Source: Jiangella sp. DSM 45060
GTDB lineage: Bacteria > Actinomycetota > Actinomycetes > Jiangellales > Jiangellaceae
NCBI RefSeq assembly: GCF_900105175.1
Contig: NZ_LT629771.1
Location: 3,410,001 to 3,474,000, forward strand
Reading direction: 5' to 3'
DNA length: 64,000 nt
Shown here: in pieces, positions 1 to 9,625 of the stretch
Position numbering within the stretch: position 1 is the stretch's first letter
How the letters are laid out: each line of letters starts with the position of its first letter
Position numbers and translations under genes: made by a program
The notes under the pieces: generated by a model
What the model was told of the DNA's origin: nothing
Seen by the model: the letters and a program-made list of their open reading frames with translations, nothing else
Databases searched by the model: none

Positions 1-3000
1 TCCGGGTGCATGCGGAACTGCATCTTCAGCTGGCCAAGCCCCTGGGTCCGGTCGGAGAGCACCTCGGCGACCGTCGCATCGGACGTACCCGCGGTCGTCA
101 TGGGCTCGAACAGGCTCCGGAACAGGTTGAGTACCCCGAGCCGATCCTTCTTGGCGACGTAGTGCAGCTTGACCTTCGCCTCGTTCGAGTACTGGCTCAG
201 ACTCTCCAGGAAGTTCTCGACATCGTCGCTTCGATGTGCGCCCAACTGCCGGTGATCGCCGATCAGCGTCCACCGCATACCGAGCGTCAGCGGCACCAAG
301 AGCTCGGTCGGCCACGCCTTGGCCGCCTCCTCGACGATGACCCAGTCGAAGCTCTCGGTGATGTCGGTGGAGTCGGAAAGCGCGTCTGCCGCGACCGAGC
401 AGGTGGCCAGCACGACGCTGGCTCCGTTGCGAAGCCGTTCGGAAAGCTCGAGTTGGCCGGACCGCACGTTCTCCAGCCATTCCTGAGAAATCTGTTGCTC
501 GGCCTCAGTCAACCGGCGTCCGAATTCCCGATCGGGATCCCCCTTGGCGTGCTGCTTCAAGCGTGCCTGTAGCGACTTCACGACCTTGTCGTACGTACTC
601 CGGGAGAGATTGTCGAGCGTGTACGGCTGTACGGCGTCCGAGACCGAGTCTTCGCCGCGCCGACTCGTCTCGCGCAAGATGATGTTGGTCTCCGGTAGCA
701 GCTTGACGAGCCGCTCGGCGAGGTTGTCGAGTGCGTAGTTCGATTGCGCGCTCACGAGCACCTTAGCCCCGCGCTCGTTGGCCAGGAACAGCTTCAGCGC
801 GTTGGCGACCGCCGTGGTCTTCCCGCTTCCCGGCGGGCCCTGCAGGGCGTAGAACGGTAGCTGGGAGAGCATGGCGAGGATGACCTCAGGGCTGTTTCCG
901 TGGAGCTTTCCCTCGGGATCCACGTCCCAGTCCTGTTGGCCGATCTCGATCGACCGTGGGTGACGTAGCTCGCTGATCAAGGTGGGCTGGCCCTCGAGCG
1001 CCTGGCGCGCCCGCAACTGCCGGCTCAGTTGCGGCCGCGACCCGCTGTCCTCGGCCGGCCGCACCCAGCCCCGGTCTGGTACGTTCACACCGGGTTTGGC
1101 CCGGACTGTGACAGTGTTCTCGTCGAGGCGCCGGGAGTACTGCACCGTGTTCGAGCTACCGCTGAAACCCGGGGACGTCAGCCGCCCGTCCAGCGAGAGG
1201 TCGGTCCAACCTTTGCCTTCGTCCAACCCGGCCAGGAAGTCACCCAGCGGCGGGCGCCGTCGAGGATCCCTGGCGTAGGCAGTCATCAACCCGTCGCCGC
1301 GTTGCCGCCAGCCGTCGTCCCGTGACTCGTCGAGCCGCAGGTCGACCAGCGCGCCTCGCCGGTCCTGGACAACGTAGGGATAGGTCCGGGCGTCGAGGAC
1401 GGCGCGCTGGTAATCCAGCAGGAAGTCCACCGACTGCAGGAACCTCTCGTTCTCGGGGTCGCGCAGGTGGCTGCGATCCACGCTCGTGGCCAGCGGTTCC
1501 CACGACGGCCGGTCGACTCGCTTGTCGCTGATCGACTGCTGGGGGAAGAAGGCGACCAGGTCGATCGCGGGCACCTTCCGGCGCGGCTGCGCGGTGTAGA
1601 TCTCCCTCGCATAGATGTGCTCGCGCAGGTATTTGATGACTAGGGTGTCCTTGAGCGTCTCCCGGATGGAGCCGTCCAGCCCTTTGTCCTGCAGGTAGGC
1701 GCAGAACCACACGGCACGCTGGCCGATCAGCACCCATTCCGCCTCATGGAGGACATCCGAGGGACCGGTGGCATAGCCCTCCGCACCCGTCAAGGAGTGC
1801 ACGAGGTAGGCGTCCTGGAGTTCCTGCTCGTAGAAGGCCTTGAGCTCGTCCCGGCCGGCCGCATCGCGCGGGCTACGTGAGATCCAGCCTCGTTCCTTGT
1901 AGATGGTGTCCGCGGACTCGTCCGGCATGAAGGCGACCAGGTAGGGCCGGCTGGCCCTGCCCTCCCAGGCACTGCGGATGACGTCCCAGGACCGCTCGAT
2001 CATGATCGCGAGGTCGTAGGACGACTCCCGGCCGTCCGGTTCTGCCGCGAGCATGTTGGCGAGCACCGCTTTGAGTTCGGCCGGGACGTCCGGCGAATCG
2101 CGCAACTTCCGGCGCATGGCCGCGTGCAGGTCGGCCAAGGCTCGGATCCGCTGGCCTGGTCGGGCGGCCGCGACAGCGGACAGTTCGTCCGGTAACTGTT
2201 GCGGGATCCCGCCACAGAACAGCTCCCATCCGAAGACGCCGAGGCCGAAGAGGTCGGTGCTCTCCCAGTCGCGGCGGCTCCGGTGGTTCTCGTCGAACAG
2301 AAAGGGATGGATCTCCGGTGCCAGGTAGGCGAGATGCCGTGCGCCGGCCTCCGAGTCGAGTGCGGCGTGATGGGCTGGGTCGAGGTAGAGCTTGCGCGTC
2401 ACCCACCGGATCTCACCGGTGTCACCGGTCACGACGCGACGGATGAGGTTGCTGATCAGAGCACTCATCTCGAACCGGCTCAGCGACAACTGCGGCCCGG
2501 CGACGCCGTCATTCCGCCACCGGAGCGCCGTTGGAAGCATTAGGCGGTGCATCACACGCGCGCCGTGTAGCCGCTTGAGCGCATCGAGCAGCAGGCTGAA
2601 CTGTTCGAACGCCTCGAGTGGTCTGTCCGCCGCCCAGTTCACGGCCTCGTTCAAGTCCAGTAGGCCGCCGAGCGATCGAGTGATGGTGAAGGCGATGCCC
2701 TCACCTGGTCGTTGCTTCGAGGCTTCGATGACCGGCAGGGCCGGATGATCAAGAGCCCGGAGCCGTAGCAGCGTATGGGCCGATCGTTCCCAGAGTTCGC
2801 CGGCGAAGCCCTCGACGCGATCGAAGATCGTGACGTCGTACTGCGCCGAGTGACGCTCCAACCGGGCGCGCGCCAGCACTCCACCCACGAGGACCTCGAC
2901 GGGCGCCACCCGTTCGAATCCTGGGAAGGGCGAGGTCTCGTCGTGACAGAAGAGACGCTCGACGAGTTCGGTGTAGTCGCGAGTGTGCCCGACCGGCGTC

Positions 3001-3002
3001 AT
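1..3002 (-). CDS. Pseudokinase-SF1 (Upf1-like) helicase fusion, partial
   Basis: About 1000 residues are visible; the C-terminus lies beyond base 1. The ATG at 3002 is 7 nt after the upstream stop and gives one uninterrupted frame. Residues about 20-260 follow a protein-kinase layout: an N-lobe, a helix containing LKRLHGARVMHRL in the catalytic-loop position, and an intact YLAPE at 226-230, then the C-lobe. The HRD aspartate is replaced (HRL, 152-154), the DFG position reads RFE (176-178), and the beta3 lysine motif appears to be VTIF, so it should be catalytically dead. After a middle region of unknown fold comes an SF1 helicase: Walker A GPPGSGKTT at 722-730, EEAA in motif II near 891-894, then LIGDHRQLGA (motif III) and FRMHP. 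I infer that the pseudokinase senses or regulates and the helicase acts on nucleic acid. It is the last visible gene of an operon with a caspase-NTPase and a lipase-like hydrolase. Confidence 0.85.
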   Translation of the reverse strand, partial: MTPVGHTRDYTELVERLFCHDETSPFPGFERVAPVEVLVGGVLARARLERHSAQYDVTIFDRVEGFAGELWERSAHTLLRLRALDHPALPVIEASKQRPGEGIAFTITRSLGGLLDLNEAVNWAADRPLEAFEQFSLLLDALKRLHGARVMHRLMLPTALRWRNDGVAGPQLSLSRFEMSALISNLIRRVVTGDTGEIRWVTRKLYLDPAHHAALDSEAGARHLAYLAPEIHPFLFDENHRSRRDWESTDLFGLGVFGWELFCGGIPQQLPDELSAVAAARPGQRIRALADLHAAMRRKLRDSPDVPAELKAVLANMLAAEPDGRESSYDLAIMIERSWDVIRSAWEGRASRPYLVAFMPDESADTIYKERGWISRSPRDAAGRDELKAFYEQELQDAYLVHSLTGAEGYATGPSDVLHEAEWVLIGQRAVWFCAYLQDKGLDGSIRETLKDTLVIKYLREHIYAREIYTAQPRRKVPAIDLVAFFPQQSISDKRVDRPSWEPLATSVDRSHLRDPENERFLQSVDFLLDYQRAVLDARTYPYVVQDRRGALVDLRLDESRDDGWRQRGDGLMTAYARDPRRRPPLGDFLAGLDEGKGWTDLSLDGRLTSPGFSGSSNTVQYSRRLDENTVTVRAKPGVNVPDRGWVRPAEDSGSRPQLSRQLRARQALEGQPTLISELRHPRSIEIGQQDWDVDPEGKLHGNSPEVILAMLSQLPFYALQGPPGSGKTTAVANALKLFLANERGAKVLVSAQSNYALDNLAERLVKLLPETNIILRETSRRGEDSVSDAVQPYTLDNLSRSTYDKVVKSLQARLKQHAKGDPDREFGRRLTEAEQQISQEWLENVRSGQLELSERLRNGASVVLATCSVAADALSDSTDITESFDWVIVEEAAKAWPTELLVPLTLGMRWTLIGDHRQLGAHRSDDVENFLESLSQYSNEAKVKLHYVAKKDRLGVLNLFRSLFEPMTTAGTSDATVAEVLSDRTQGLGQLKMQFRMHP

Positions 3003-3009
3003 CGACGGT

Positions 3010-6000
3010 TCACGTGGCTGGTTGCCCGGACTGCCCACGTGGGTTCCCTCCCTTCGATCCGTAAAGGACGTCGTCCTCCATCTCGATCTCGATCGTCCCG
3101 CCGTCGAGCACCACGACGAACCGTCGGAGGTTTTCGGCCGGCGTCAAGCCCCGGATCGCACCGCCGAGGTGCAGCTGGTGCCGGATGCCACCCGACCATG
3201 GGTCCCAGAGGCAGATCAGGCCGTCGTCACCCCCGCTCACCAGAACGGCGTGGCCTTCGTCGAGCTGTAGCGTGAGCAGCGCACGGACCCAGTCCCGGTG
3301 CTGCCGCAACGGCGGCCCAGCCGCCTCACCGGTGTCGGCCCGCCAGGTGTGGATGTCGTTCGAACTGCTGGTGGCGATGGTCACCGCGCTCTCGCCGGTG
3401 ATGACGGCGGCGCAGCGTAGCTTGTCCGCCTTCAGCGGCAGATCCGTGGCCGTGTTGGTCTCCAACCGGCACCTGAGCAGGCCGGAAGGGGCTCGCATGA
3501 GAGTGACCGCGCGACCATCGGACGTGGTGAGGTCCCAGCGCGCGGGAGATTCGCGGTGGTTAGCGCTGCCCGGCTGCCGTGCCGATGCGGGCTGAGCCAC
3601 GACGACGGTCGTCCAGATCTTGACCTGCCCGTCGCGCGAACCGCTGGCCACCAGCGGTGCGCCGTCCGGTGAGCGAAGGGCGACCAGATCGGTGACGACG
3701 TCGTCGTGGCCCGTGAGATCCGGGCCCACGGATGCCCAGGTTGCGCCGTCCCAGAGGCGCACACGACGGTCGGCGCCGCCGCTGGCGACGATGATCCGAC
3801 CGGCGTCGTCGGACAGCAGCGCCAGGGCACGGACCGGTCCGTCGTGAGCGGCGAACGACTCGACCACATCGAGGTCGGCATGGTTCCAGACCGTCACCAC
3901 GCCAAGGGCGTCACCGGTCAGGATCAGCCCGGCCCTCTCGATCACCGCCACTGACCACAGCGGCGTGGACCAGATCTCCTTCTTGCGGCGCCGGCCATGC
4001 GGGAGACTCCACCGTCGGAGCGAGCCGTCGACACTGACGGAGACGAGCTCCCGTTCGCCACCGGCGTCGAACATGGCCAGACCGGTGATGCGCGCCGCAT
4101 GCCCGGTGAGCGGCATTGGTTGCTGACCGGTGGCCCGATCAGGATTCACCAGCCGCAACCGGCCGCTGGTGGTGCCGATCGCGAGTAGTGACGTGCCATC
4201 GGCAGTCGGGCAGGCCTCGACCGCACAGCGGGTGCCGCCATCGCGCCCGCGTAGCTCGGACGCCTCGCCCTCGCCATCAAGTGGCCACAGCCTGGTCGGC
4301 TGTCTCGTGCCGACCGACGCGAGACTTGTCCCGTGGGATCCGCTCAGTGTGGCCAGGCCAAGGATCTCACCGCCCGTGCCGGTGGTGACGTCGGTCGTGC
4401 TGCCTTGCCAGGGGTTCCACAGCCGTATCTGACCGTGGTCATTGCCGTAGGCGACGACGACTGTGCCGTCGGCCGCCGCGCAGACGGCGAGGGAGTTGAC
4501 CGGGATGGGTGGACTCGGCAAGTCCGTCTGGTACGACGGGTCGCGGACGATCTGGGCTGCGGCGACCTGCCAGGCGGCACCGGCCACCGGTTCGATGGTG
4601 GGCAGATAGTGACCGGCTGCCCTGGCCGCGCCCAGTTGCCTGTATCCGCATCGGTCGCCGTCCGTGCCGTCCAACGCGAGATGTGCGGTCCTGCGGACGT
4701 CCAGAACCGACGGGGGAAGGTCGGCCGCCGGTGATCGCCAGCTGTCCGCCACGAGCGTGGCCAGGTCCAGCCGGTCGAGTACCTCCGGTGCGCCCTCGAG
4801 GACGGACCACCCGTGGCGCCCGAGCGCGGCGGCGTGCCCGGAGAGGTGACGGCGCAGATAGGGTGGAGAATCAGGTGCCTCCAGCGTCAACCGGACGAGG
4901 GCCTCCAGCACGGCCGTCCGCGTCTGCCGGTCCAGCCGAGCCAGCAACTCCTCGGTGAAGGTCCGGTGAGCAAGACGGAAAACGCTGCGGCCGGCCTCGG
5001 CGTCCAGCATGACGTAGGGCCCCGCGACTCGGAGCACCTGGTCGATGTCGGCCTCGGTGAAGGTCTGACCCGGAGCGAGGACGCTCGCCACGGTGGCCCA
5101 GATCCGGTCGGCTCGCGGGAGCCCACGGCCCTGCGCGCAGGCGAGGGCGAGTAGGAGGGGCTCCACCTGCGGATGCGCGCCAGCCAGACGCTGCATGGCC
5201 CGGCGGAAGAGCGCGGACCGGCCGAGCGCCATCGTCCGGCGGCGCTCGGCGGTGAAGGCGCCGGTGAACAGTGCGGGCGTGGCCAGCAGTTCAGTTACCA
5301 GGAGCCGAACGTGAAGGAAGTCCCAGCCGGCGTCAGCGTCCGCGTCGGCCCCGCCCGCCAGCCGTTCGCTGAGATCCGCGAGCACGTCGCCCAGGTCTTC
5401 CTCAGCGGCGGCCAGACCGGCGGAGCGCAGCTGTGCCACAGCGAACTCCAGGGCCGCGGCCCGGTCGTCCTGGAGCGCCAGGACCGTGACGTCGAGACCG
5501 GAACCGAGCCCTGGGCCTTGCAATAGCTCAAGGAGCCCGGCGCCGTTGGGACCAGACCGCGGCCGGGTGGCCAGCACGATCCGCACCCCCGTGAGTTCGG
5601 CGAGCTGCCCCAGAAGTGCCGCGATGTCGGCGGGGTCGCGCGCCTCGTCCAGGGCGTCCGCGAACAAGGTCAGGGGCGCCTCCCGCTCGGCCAGCAGTCG
5701 CACGAGCTCCGTCACCTGCTCCGATGGAGGTCGATCGGCCGGCAGTTCGATCTCCGCGATGCGGGCGAGGCGGGTCACGACATCCGCGGTCGCCGCCCCC
5801 GTCAGGAGCAATGCTCCGTCGACGGGCGGGAGAAGACGCCCGCCGGCCCAGTCGTCAATCAACTGCGGAGCGTGCTCGAGCGCTCGGCGCAGAGACGGGA
5901 CGGCGTGCAGCATGAGGTGCGCCAAGAGCGCCGACTTGCCGCTCCCCGGCCCGCCGGTCAGCACGAACATCCCCGTGCGGTGGGTCGCCAACCAGGTGGC

Positions 6001-6861
6001 GATGGCCGAGCGTTCGGCGACCCGCCCGAAGAGGCGGCCGCCGATCTCCAGCAGATCGGACCCGAGGCCTTTGCGGGCGAGCTGTACGAGCGTGGACTCG
6101 GGCAACTTGGTGAGAACGTCTCTGACGTTGGGATAGATGTCGACCGCCGTGGTCAGTGTCGGGGTCAGGTCGCGGCGCGGAGTCAGCGTGGACCGGCCGG
6201 ATAGTCCCATCGCTCGCACGAAGCCAGGCTGGAGAACGTCCTCGAACCGGTTGGCGAGGTCCCTGATGCTGATCAGCTTGTCGTTCGACCAGTAGGCCGC
6301 GCAGATCTCCTCGAGCGCCCGCCGGAACGTCCCGAGGTAGCCCTCACCGCGATCCTCGCCGGAGCCGATCAGGAGCACGCCGTTTCGCACCCGGCGCCGA
6401 GCGAGCTCCGACTCCATCATCTCGGCGAATCGGATCCCGCCACATGCTTCGACCACGACGATCACCCAGTCGGGCTCGTCCCGCAGCCGGTGTTCGTCGG
6501 CGACGTACTTGGCCAGCTTCGCAGGTTCCAGGCCTACGTCGGTCGCACCGGCGGGCACGTGGAGCTCGACGTCATCCTCATTGCTGGAACCGTGACCGAT
6601 CCACAGCAAGAGGGAACTGCGCGAGACGGCCGGCTGCGACCACGACTCCAGCCGTGCGAGTGCGGTCCCGACGTCCCGCTCGAGGGCGTCCACGTCCCAG
6701 GGGCGCAGGTCGCCGCCCCAAGGAGACAGGATGGCGGCCACGCGCTCGGCCTCGTCGTCCGCTGTCGGTAGATCGGGGTGGTTGTTGTAGTGGCTGATGA
6801 CGATCGGGACGACGTCGAAGGCGTTCACAGAGGGCCTGGGCCCAGCACCGATCTCGCTCAT
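3010..6861 (-). CDS. Caspase-like peptidase / STAND-type NTPase / WD40 protein
   Basis: A 1283-residue three-part protein. Residues 1-230 have a caspase/metacaspase (peptidase C14) fold: the His motif LLLWIGHGSS gives His90 and VVVEACGG gives Cys140, so the dyad looks intact. A P-loop NTPase follows, with Walker A GGPGSGKSA at about 303-311 and a Walker B-like LTLFADALDEA near 397-407, then a helical region typical of NACHT/STAND proteins. From about 800 to the end there are at least seven WD40-type repeats, recognisable by GxxDGxIRLW-like blade ends. In known relatives the repeat domain senses, the NTPase oligomerises and the protease executes; that role is inferred here. The ATG at 6861 overlaps the stop of the upstream hydrolase gene (ATGA), indicating translational coupling. 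Likely cytoplasmic, with no signal peptide. Confidence 0.9.
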   Translation of the reverse strand: MSEIGAGPRPSVNAFDVVPIVISHYNNHPDLPTADDEAERVAAILSPWGGDLRPWDVDALERDVGTALARLESWSQPAVSRSSLLLWIGHGSSNEDDVELHVPAGATDVGLEPAKLAKYVADEHRLRDEPDWVIVVVEACGGIRFAEMMESELARRRVRNGVLLIGSGEDRGEGYLGTFRRALEEICAAYWSNDKLISIRDLANRFEDVLQPGFVRAMGLSGRSTLTPRRDLTPTLTTAVDIYPNVRDVLTKLPESTLVQLARKGLGSDLLEIGGRLFGRVAERSAIATWLATHRTGMFVLTGGPGSGKSALLAHLMLHAVPSLRRALEHAPQLIDDWAGGRLLPPVDGALLLTGAATADVVTRLARIAEIELPADRPPSEQVTELVRLLAEREAPLTLFADALDEARDPADIAALLGQLAELTGVRIVLATRPRSGPNGAGLLELLQGPGLGSGLDVTVLALQDDRAAALEFAVAQLRSAGLAAAEEDLGDVLADLSERLAGGADADADAGWDFLHVRLLVTELLATPALFTGAFTAERRRTMALGRSALFRRAMQRLAGAHPQVEPLLLALACAQGRGLPRADRIWATVASVLAPGQTFTEADIDQVLRVAGPYVMLDAEAGRSVFRLAHRTFTEELLARLDRQTRTAVLEALVRLTLEAPDSPPYLRRHLSGHAAALGRHGWSVLEGAPEVLDRLDLATLVADSWRSPAADLPPSVLDVRRTAHLALDGTDGDRCGYRQLGAARAAGHYLPTIEPVAGAAWQVAAAQIVRDPSYQTDLPSPPIPVNSLAVCAAADGTVVVAYGNDHGQIRLWNPWQGSTTDVTTGTGGEILGLATLSGSHGTSLASVGTRQPTRLWPLDGEGEASELRGRDGGTRCAVEACPTADGTSLLAIGTTSGRLRLVNPDRATGQQPMPLTGHAARITGLAMFDAGGERELVSVSVDGSLRRWSLPHGRRRKKEIWSTPLWSVAVIERAGLILTGDALGVVTVWNHADLDVVESFAAHDGPVRALALLSDDAGRIIVASGGADRRVRLWDGATWASVGPDLTGHDDVVTDLVALRSPDGAPLVASGSRDGQVKIWTTVVVAQPASARQPGSANHRESPARWDLTTSDGRAVTLMRAPSGLLRCRLETNTATDLPLKADKLRCAAVITGESAVTIATSSSNDIHTWRADTGEAAGPPLRQHRDWVRALLTLQLDEGHAVLVSGGDDGLICLWDPWSGGIRHQLHLGGAIRGLTPAENLRRFVVVLDGGTIEIEMEDDVLYGSKGGNPRGQSGQPAT

Positions 6862-8327
6862 CTGTCGCCGATGGGGTCGGCGCCGACCAGGACGAGCTTG
6901 GTGACCTCGGCGTTGCCGGCGGAGACCCGGACGCGGTACAACCCTGCGACCTCCAGATCGGTACGCACGATGAAGGCGCCCTCATCGCGCCGGCCACGGA
7001 CGAGCGGGCGCCGGACCACGGCATCCCGCCGTGCGGTGTCCTCCACGGCACATGTGATGTCGGCCGGAGTGTGGTCGGAGCGAATCCGGATCTCCAGCGG
7101 TTGGTTCGGACGGATCTCGTCCTGGGTCTCAAGGCCGAGTGGTGTCTCGTTCAGGGCCTGCCCGAGCACGGTGTCCAGGTCCGTGGCGCCGGTGATCACC
7201 TTCTGCACGATGTGCAGAGACGCCCGGTTCACGGCGAGGGACTGGTGGTGCTGCGCCACCGGTATGCCTTCTGTGGCCGCCGTGCGGGCCGAGTACTGGA
7301 AGACCGTGCCGTCGCCGTCGAGGTTCTCGGCAACCAGCCGTCCGGACTCCCGGATCAGGTCGTCCTGGCTGTTCCGCCGGTATCCCCAGGCGTGGGTGAC
7401 GACGTCGCTCCCCCTGAATTCCAGGCTCTGGGGCGTCTTTTGCCCGATGCCGACCACAGCTCGATGACCCGGCAGTTCGCCGGAAGCCGTACGGGCTCGG
7501 CGTTCGAACGCTTCCCGCACGAGCTGCGGTGCGCCGCCAAGACCAACGACGTCCGACCGGCCGAGCGCCACCACGTCGTCGCCCCGCAGCAGGCAGCGGT
7601 ACCACGGCAGGAGGTCGTAGAGCCCGGGCATGGACCGGCAGGCCTGCCGCGTCGCGTCGGCGGGCATTCCACGCGGTCCGCCGTCGCCTGTCGCCAGCAT
7701 CCCGATCGTCTTCACCGATCCTGCGAACGGCGTGCCCAGGGTCACCACGGCCCGGGTGTCCGGTTGCTCGACGGCAAGTCCGGACATCGCCCTGACCAGC
7801 AACCCGCCCATCGAGTGGGCGACGAAGACGAGGCGGGGCTCGCGGTCGTCATTGCGGCGCGAACGCACCTCGCTCAGTCGCTCGTGATCCCGCCACCGCT
7901 TGAGATGGGCGCACGCATCCCGGGCGAGGATCCTGGCGTTGTGCTCGACATCCAGTCGCCAGTCATAGGCGAAGGGAAGGACGGCGTCCGGATGCAGGAC
8001 CGTTCGGGTGACGGCCTCGACCAGCCGTTTGTAAGGCTCCATGCCGCCAAATCCGGGCAGCCATTCCGGCAACATGAGCAGGCCCGTCGGCACCACCCTC
8101 CGGAGCTCGCCGCTCAACTCCGGATCCCGAACTCGAAGCGCGTCGATTCTCGACCCCGAACCGATCCGAGCAGCGTTCTTCAGTGCAGAAGAAATTCCCC
8201 AGATCTGACGGCCACCCGACTCGTGGACGAGACTCAGCGTACTTCCCATGATTCCCGGCACGATCACCACGGCGTCGAACACAGCGACGTTATCTGGCCG
8301 CCGATCAGATGAGCGAATCTCTCGCAT
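6858..8327 (-). CDS. LCAT/PGAP1-like alpha/beta hydrolase (lipase or esterase)
   Basis: A 489-residue alpha/beta hydrolase of the lecithin:cholesterol acyltransferase type. An early VIVPGIMGST (oxyanion region), PFAYDWR, and the nucleophile elbow AHSMGG with Ser172 are followed by LDGDGTV and an AQHHQSL segment that supply plausible Asp and His. The last 90 residues resemble an Ig-like beta sandwich. The ATG at 8327 is preferred over an in-frame start 81 nt upstream because AGGGGAACG stands directly before it. There is no signal peptide, so if it attacks lipid or ester bonds it does so from inside. It is the first gene of the operon with the caspase-NTPase and pseudokinase-helicase, which suggests an effector role (inference). 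A housekeeping lipase is the alternative. Confidence 0.85.
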   Translation of the reverse strand: MREIRSSDRRPDNVAVFDAVVIVPGIMGSTLSLVHESGGRQIWGISSALKNAARIGSGSRIDALRVRDPELSGELRRVVPTGLLMLPEWLPGFGGMEPYKRLVEAVTRTVLHPDAVLPFAYDWRLDVEHNARILARDACAHLKRWRDHERLSEVRSRRNDDREPRLVFVAHSMGGLLVRAMSGLAVEQPDTRAVVTLGTPFAGSVKTIGMLATGDGGPRGMPADATRQACRSMPGLYDLLPWYRCLLRGDDVVALGRSDVVGLGGAPQLVREAFERRARTASGELPGHRAVVGIGQKTPQSLEFRGSDVVTHAWGYRRNSQDDLIRESGRLVAENLDGDGTVFQYSARTAATEGIPVAQHHQSLAVNRASLHIVQKVITGATDLDTVLGQALNETPLGLETQDEIRPNQPLEIRIRSDHTPADITCAVEDTARRDAVVRRPLVRGRRDEGAFIVRTDLEVAGLYRVRVSAGNAEVTKLVLVGADPIGDR

Positions 8328-8787
8328 CGTTCCCCTGGGTGCTCGACGGACGATCTCGAGTCGGCGTGGGTACGTGGGTGTCAGCCAGCGTACCCAACTT
8401 CCACCCATTTGCGGATCTTCTGATCAAGTCAAACCGGACGTACTTCACGAGGGTTTGGCGCTCCAGAGCCAGGCGCGTCCGACGACGTGGAGACGGCATG
8501 CCTCGAGAAGCCCTCGGTGCTCCCATGCCACCGCGCGCGGCCGCCGCCTGTCGCCGATGGCAATCGCCCATTCGGGGTTCTGACCCGTCACGATTCGGGG
8601 CCGGCGACAACCAGAAATGCTCTCACCCGTGTGGCGATACATGGGTGAGGGCCCGTCTCCTGGATCGCTGGAAGGTACGCATGCGGACGAACACGTCACG
8701 CTGGTCCTGGCGATGCCGCATCCAGCACTGAATTCACTGCTACGGCTACGTCGAGCACGCTCGGACCGGTCGCGGACTCTGGCGGCC
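8328..8787. other. Gene-free stretch; probable promoter of the hydrolase-caspase-helicase operon
   Basis: 460 bp between the hydrolase start and the end of the IclR gene. Short frames here have no convincing composition or start site. A minus-strand TTGACT at 8432-8427 is a candidate -35 element, but no good -10 follows at standard spacing. No hairpin terminator is obvious for the plus-ward neighbour. I see no gene. Confidence 0.4.
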
Positions 8788-9609
8788 TCAGCCCTCGTCG
8801 CGCTGGGCCGCCCGTGGATCGCTCATGAGCCGCTCGGCGGCGTAGGTCAGGGTCCTGGCGATCCTCGGGATGTCCTTGACGGGGAAGCGGCTGGCCGGGG
8901 CGCTCAGGCTCAGCGCGGCCGGGACCCGGGTGCCGGTGATGCCGACGGCGACGCAGCGGCCATCCTCCTCGTTCTCCTGGTCGTCGACGGCGCGGCCGCG
9001 CTGGCGGACCAGCTCGAGCTCCTCGAGGAACCGGTCGAGGGAGGTGATGGTGCTGGGGGTGCGCCGCGGCATCTCGACCTCGTGCAGCAGCTCGCGCACC
9101 CTGGCCTCGGGCAGCTGCGCCGCGATGGCCTTGCCCAGCGCGGTGCAGTAGAGCGGGTCGCGGGCGCCGGGCGCGCTCACCATGCGCACCTGACGCAGGC
9201 TCTCGGCGACCTCGACGTAGCGCACGGTGTTGCCGTCGAGGACGCCGAGGTTCACCGTCTCGCCGGTCTCGTCGCGCAGCTTCTCCAGCCACGGCCGGGC
9301 GCGCTCCTTCAGCATGTCCAGGTCGCGCGACTGCATGCCGACGAAGCCGAGGCCGAGGCGGTAGCGCCCGTGGGCGTCGCGCTCGACGTAGCGGTGCCGC
9401 TCCAGGGTCCACAGGTACCGGAAGGCCGTGGCCTTGGCCATGCCGATGGAGCGATGGACCTCGACCAGCGCCATCGGCTCCGGCGACTCCTGTAGCACGT
9501 TGAGCATCGAGACGACCCGCTCGACCGAACGGTTGTTGTACTTCCTGATCTGCTCCGGCGTCGCCGTCGCGGGATCGGGCGCGCCGGTGATGTCGATCTC
9601 GTCGCTCAT
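8788..9609 (-). CDS. IclR-family transcriptional regulator
   Basis: 273 residues, the usual IclR length. The N-terminal winged helix-turn-helix spans about residues 28-88 (RSVERVVSMLNVL, then SIGMAKATAFRYLWTLE), followed by the effector-binding domain (RPWLEKLRDETGETVNLGVLDG, ALGKAIAAQLP, DDQENEEDGRCVAVGI). A strong GGGGGAG site precedes ATG 9609. It is the last gene of the operon aminotransferase-M81-SDR-IclR, whose promoter carries a three-half-site operator, so feedback control by this protein is plausible. The family senses small organic acids; the ligand here is unknown. A second IclR gene lies at 14013-14795 and either could be the regulator of the locus. Confidence 0.93.
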   Translation of the reverse strand: MSDEIDITGAPDPATATPEQIRKYNNRSVERVVSMLNVLQESPEPMALVEVHRSIGMAKATAFRYLWTLERHRYVERDAHGRYRLGLGFVGMQSRDLDMLKERARPWLEKLRDETGETVNLGVLDGNTVRYVEVAESLRQVRMVSAPGARDPLYCTALGKAIAAQLPEARVRELLHEVEMPRRTPSTITSLDRFLEELELVRQRGRAVDDQENEEDGRCVAVGITGTRVPAALSLSAPASRFPVKDIPRIARTLTYAAERLMSDPRAAQRDEG

Positions 9610-9625
9610 GGTTCTCCCCCTGCCT

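Noticed and set aside
8305-8731. Small frames between the hydrolase and IclR genes
   Set aside because: No ribosome site, no recognisable domain and random-looking composition.
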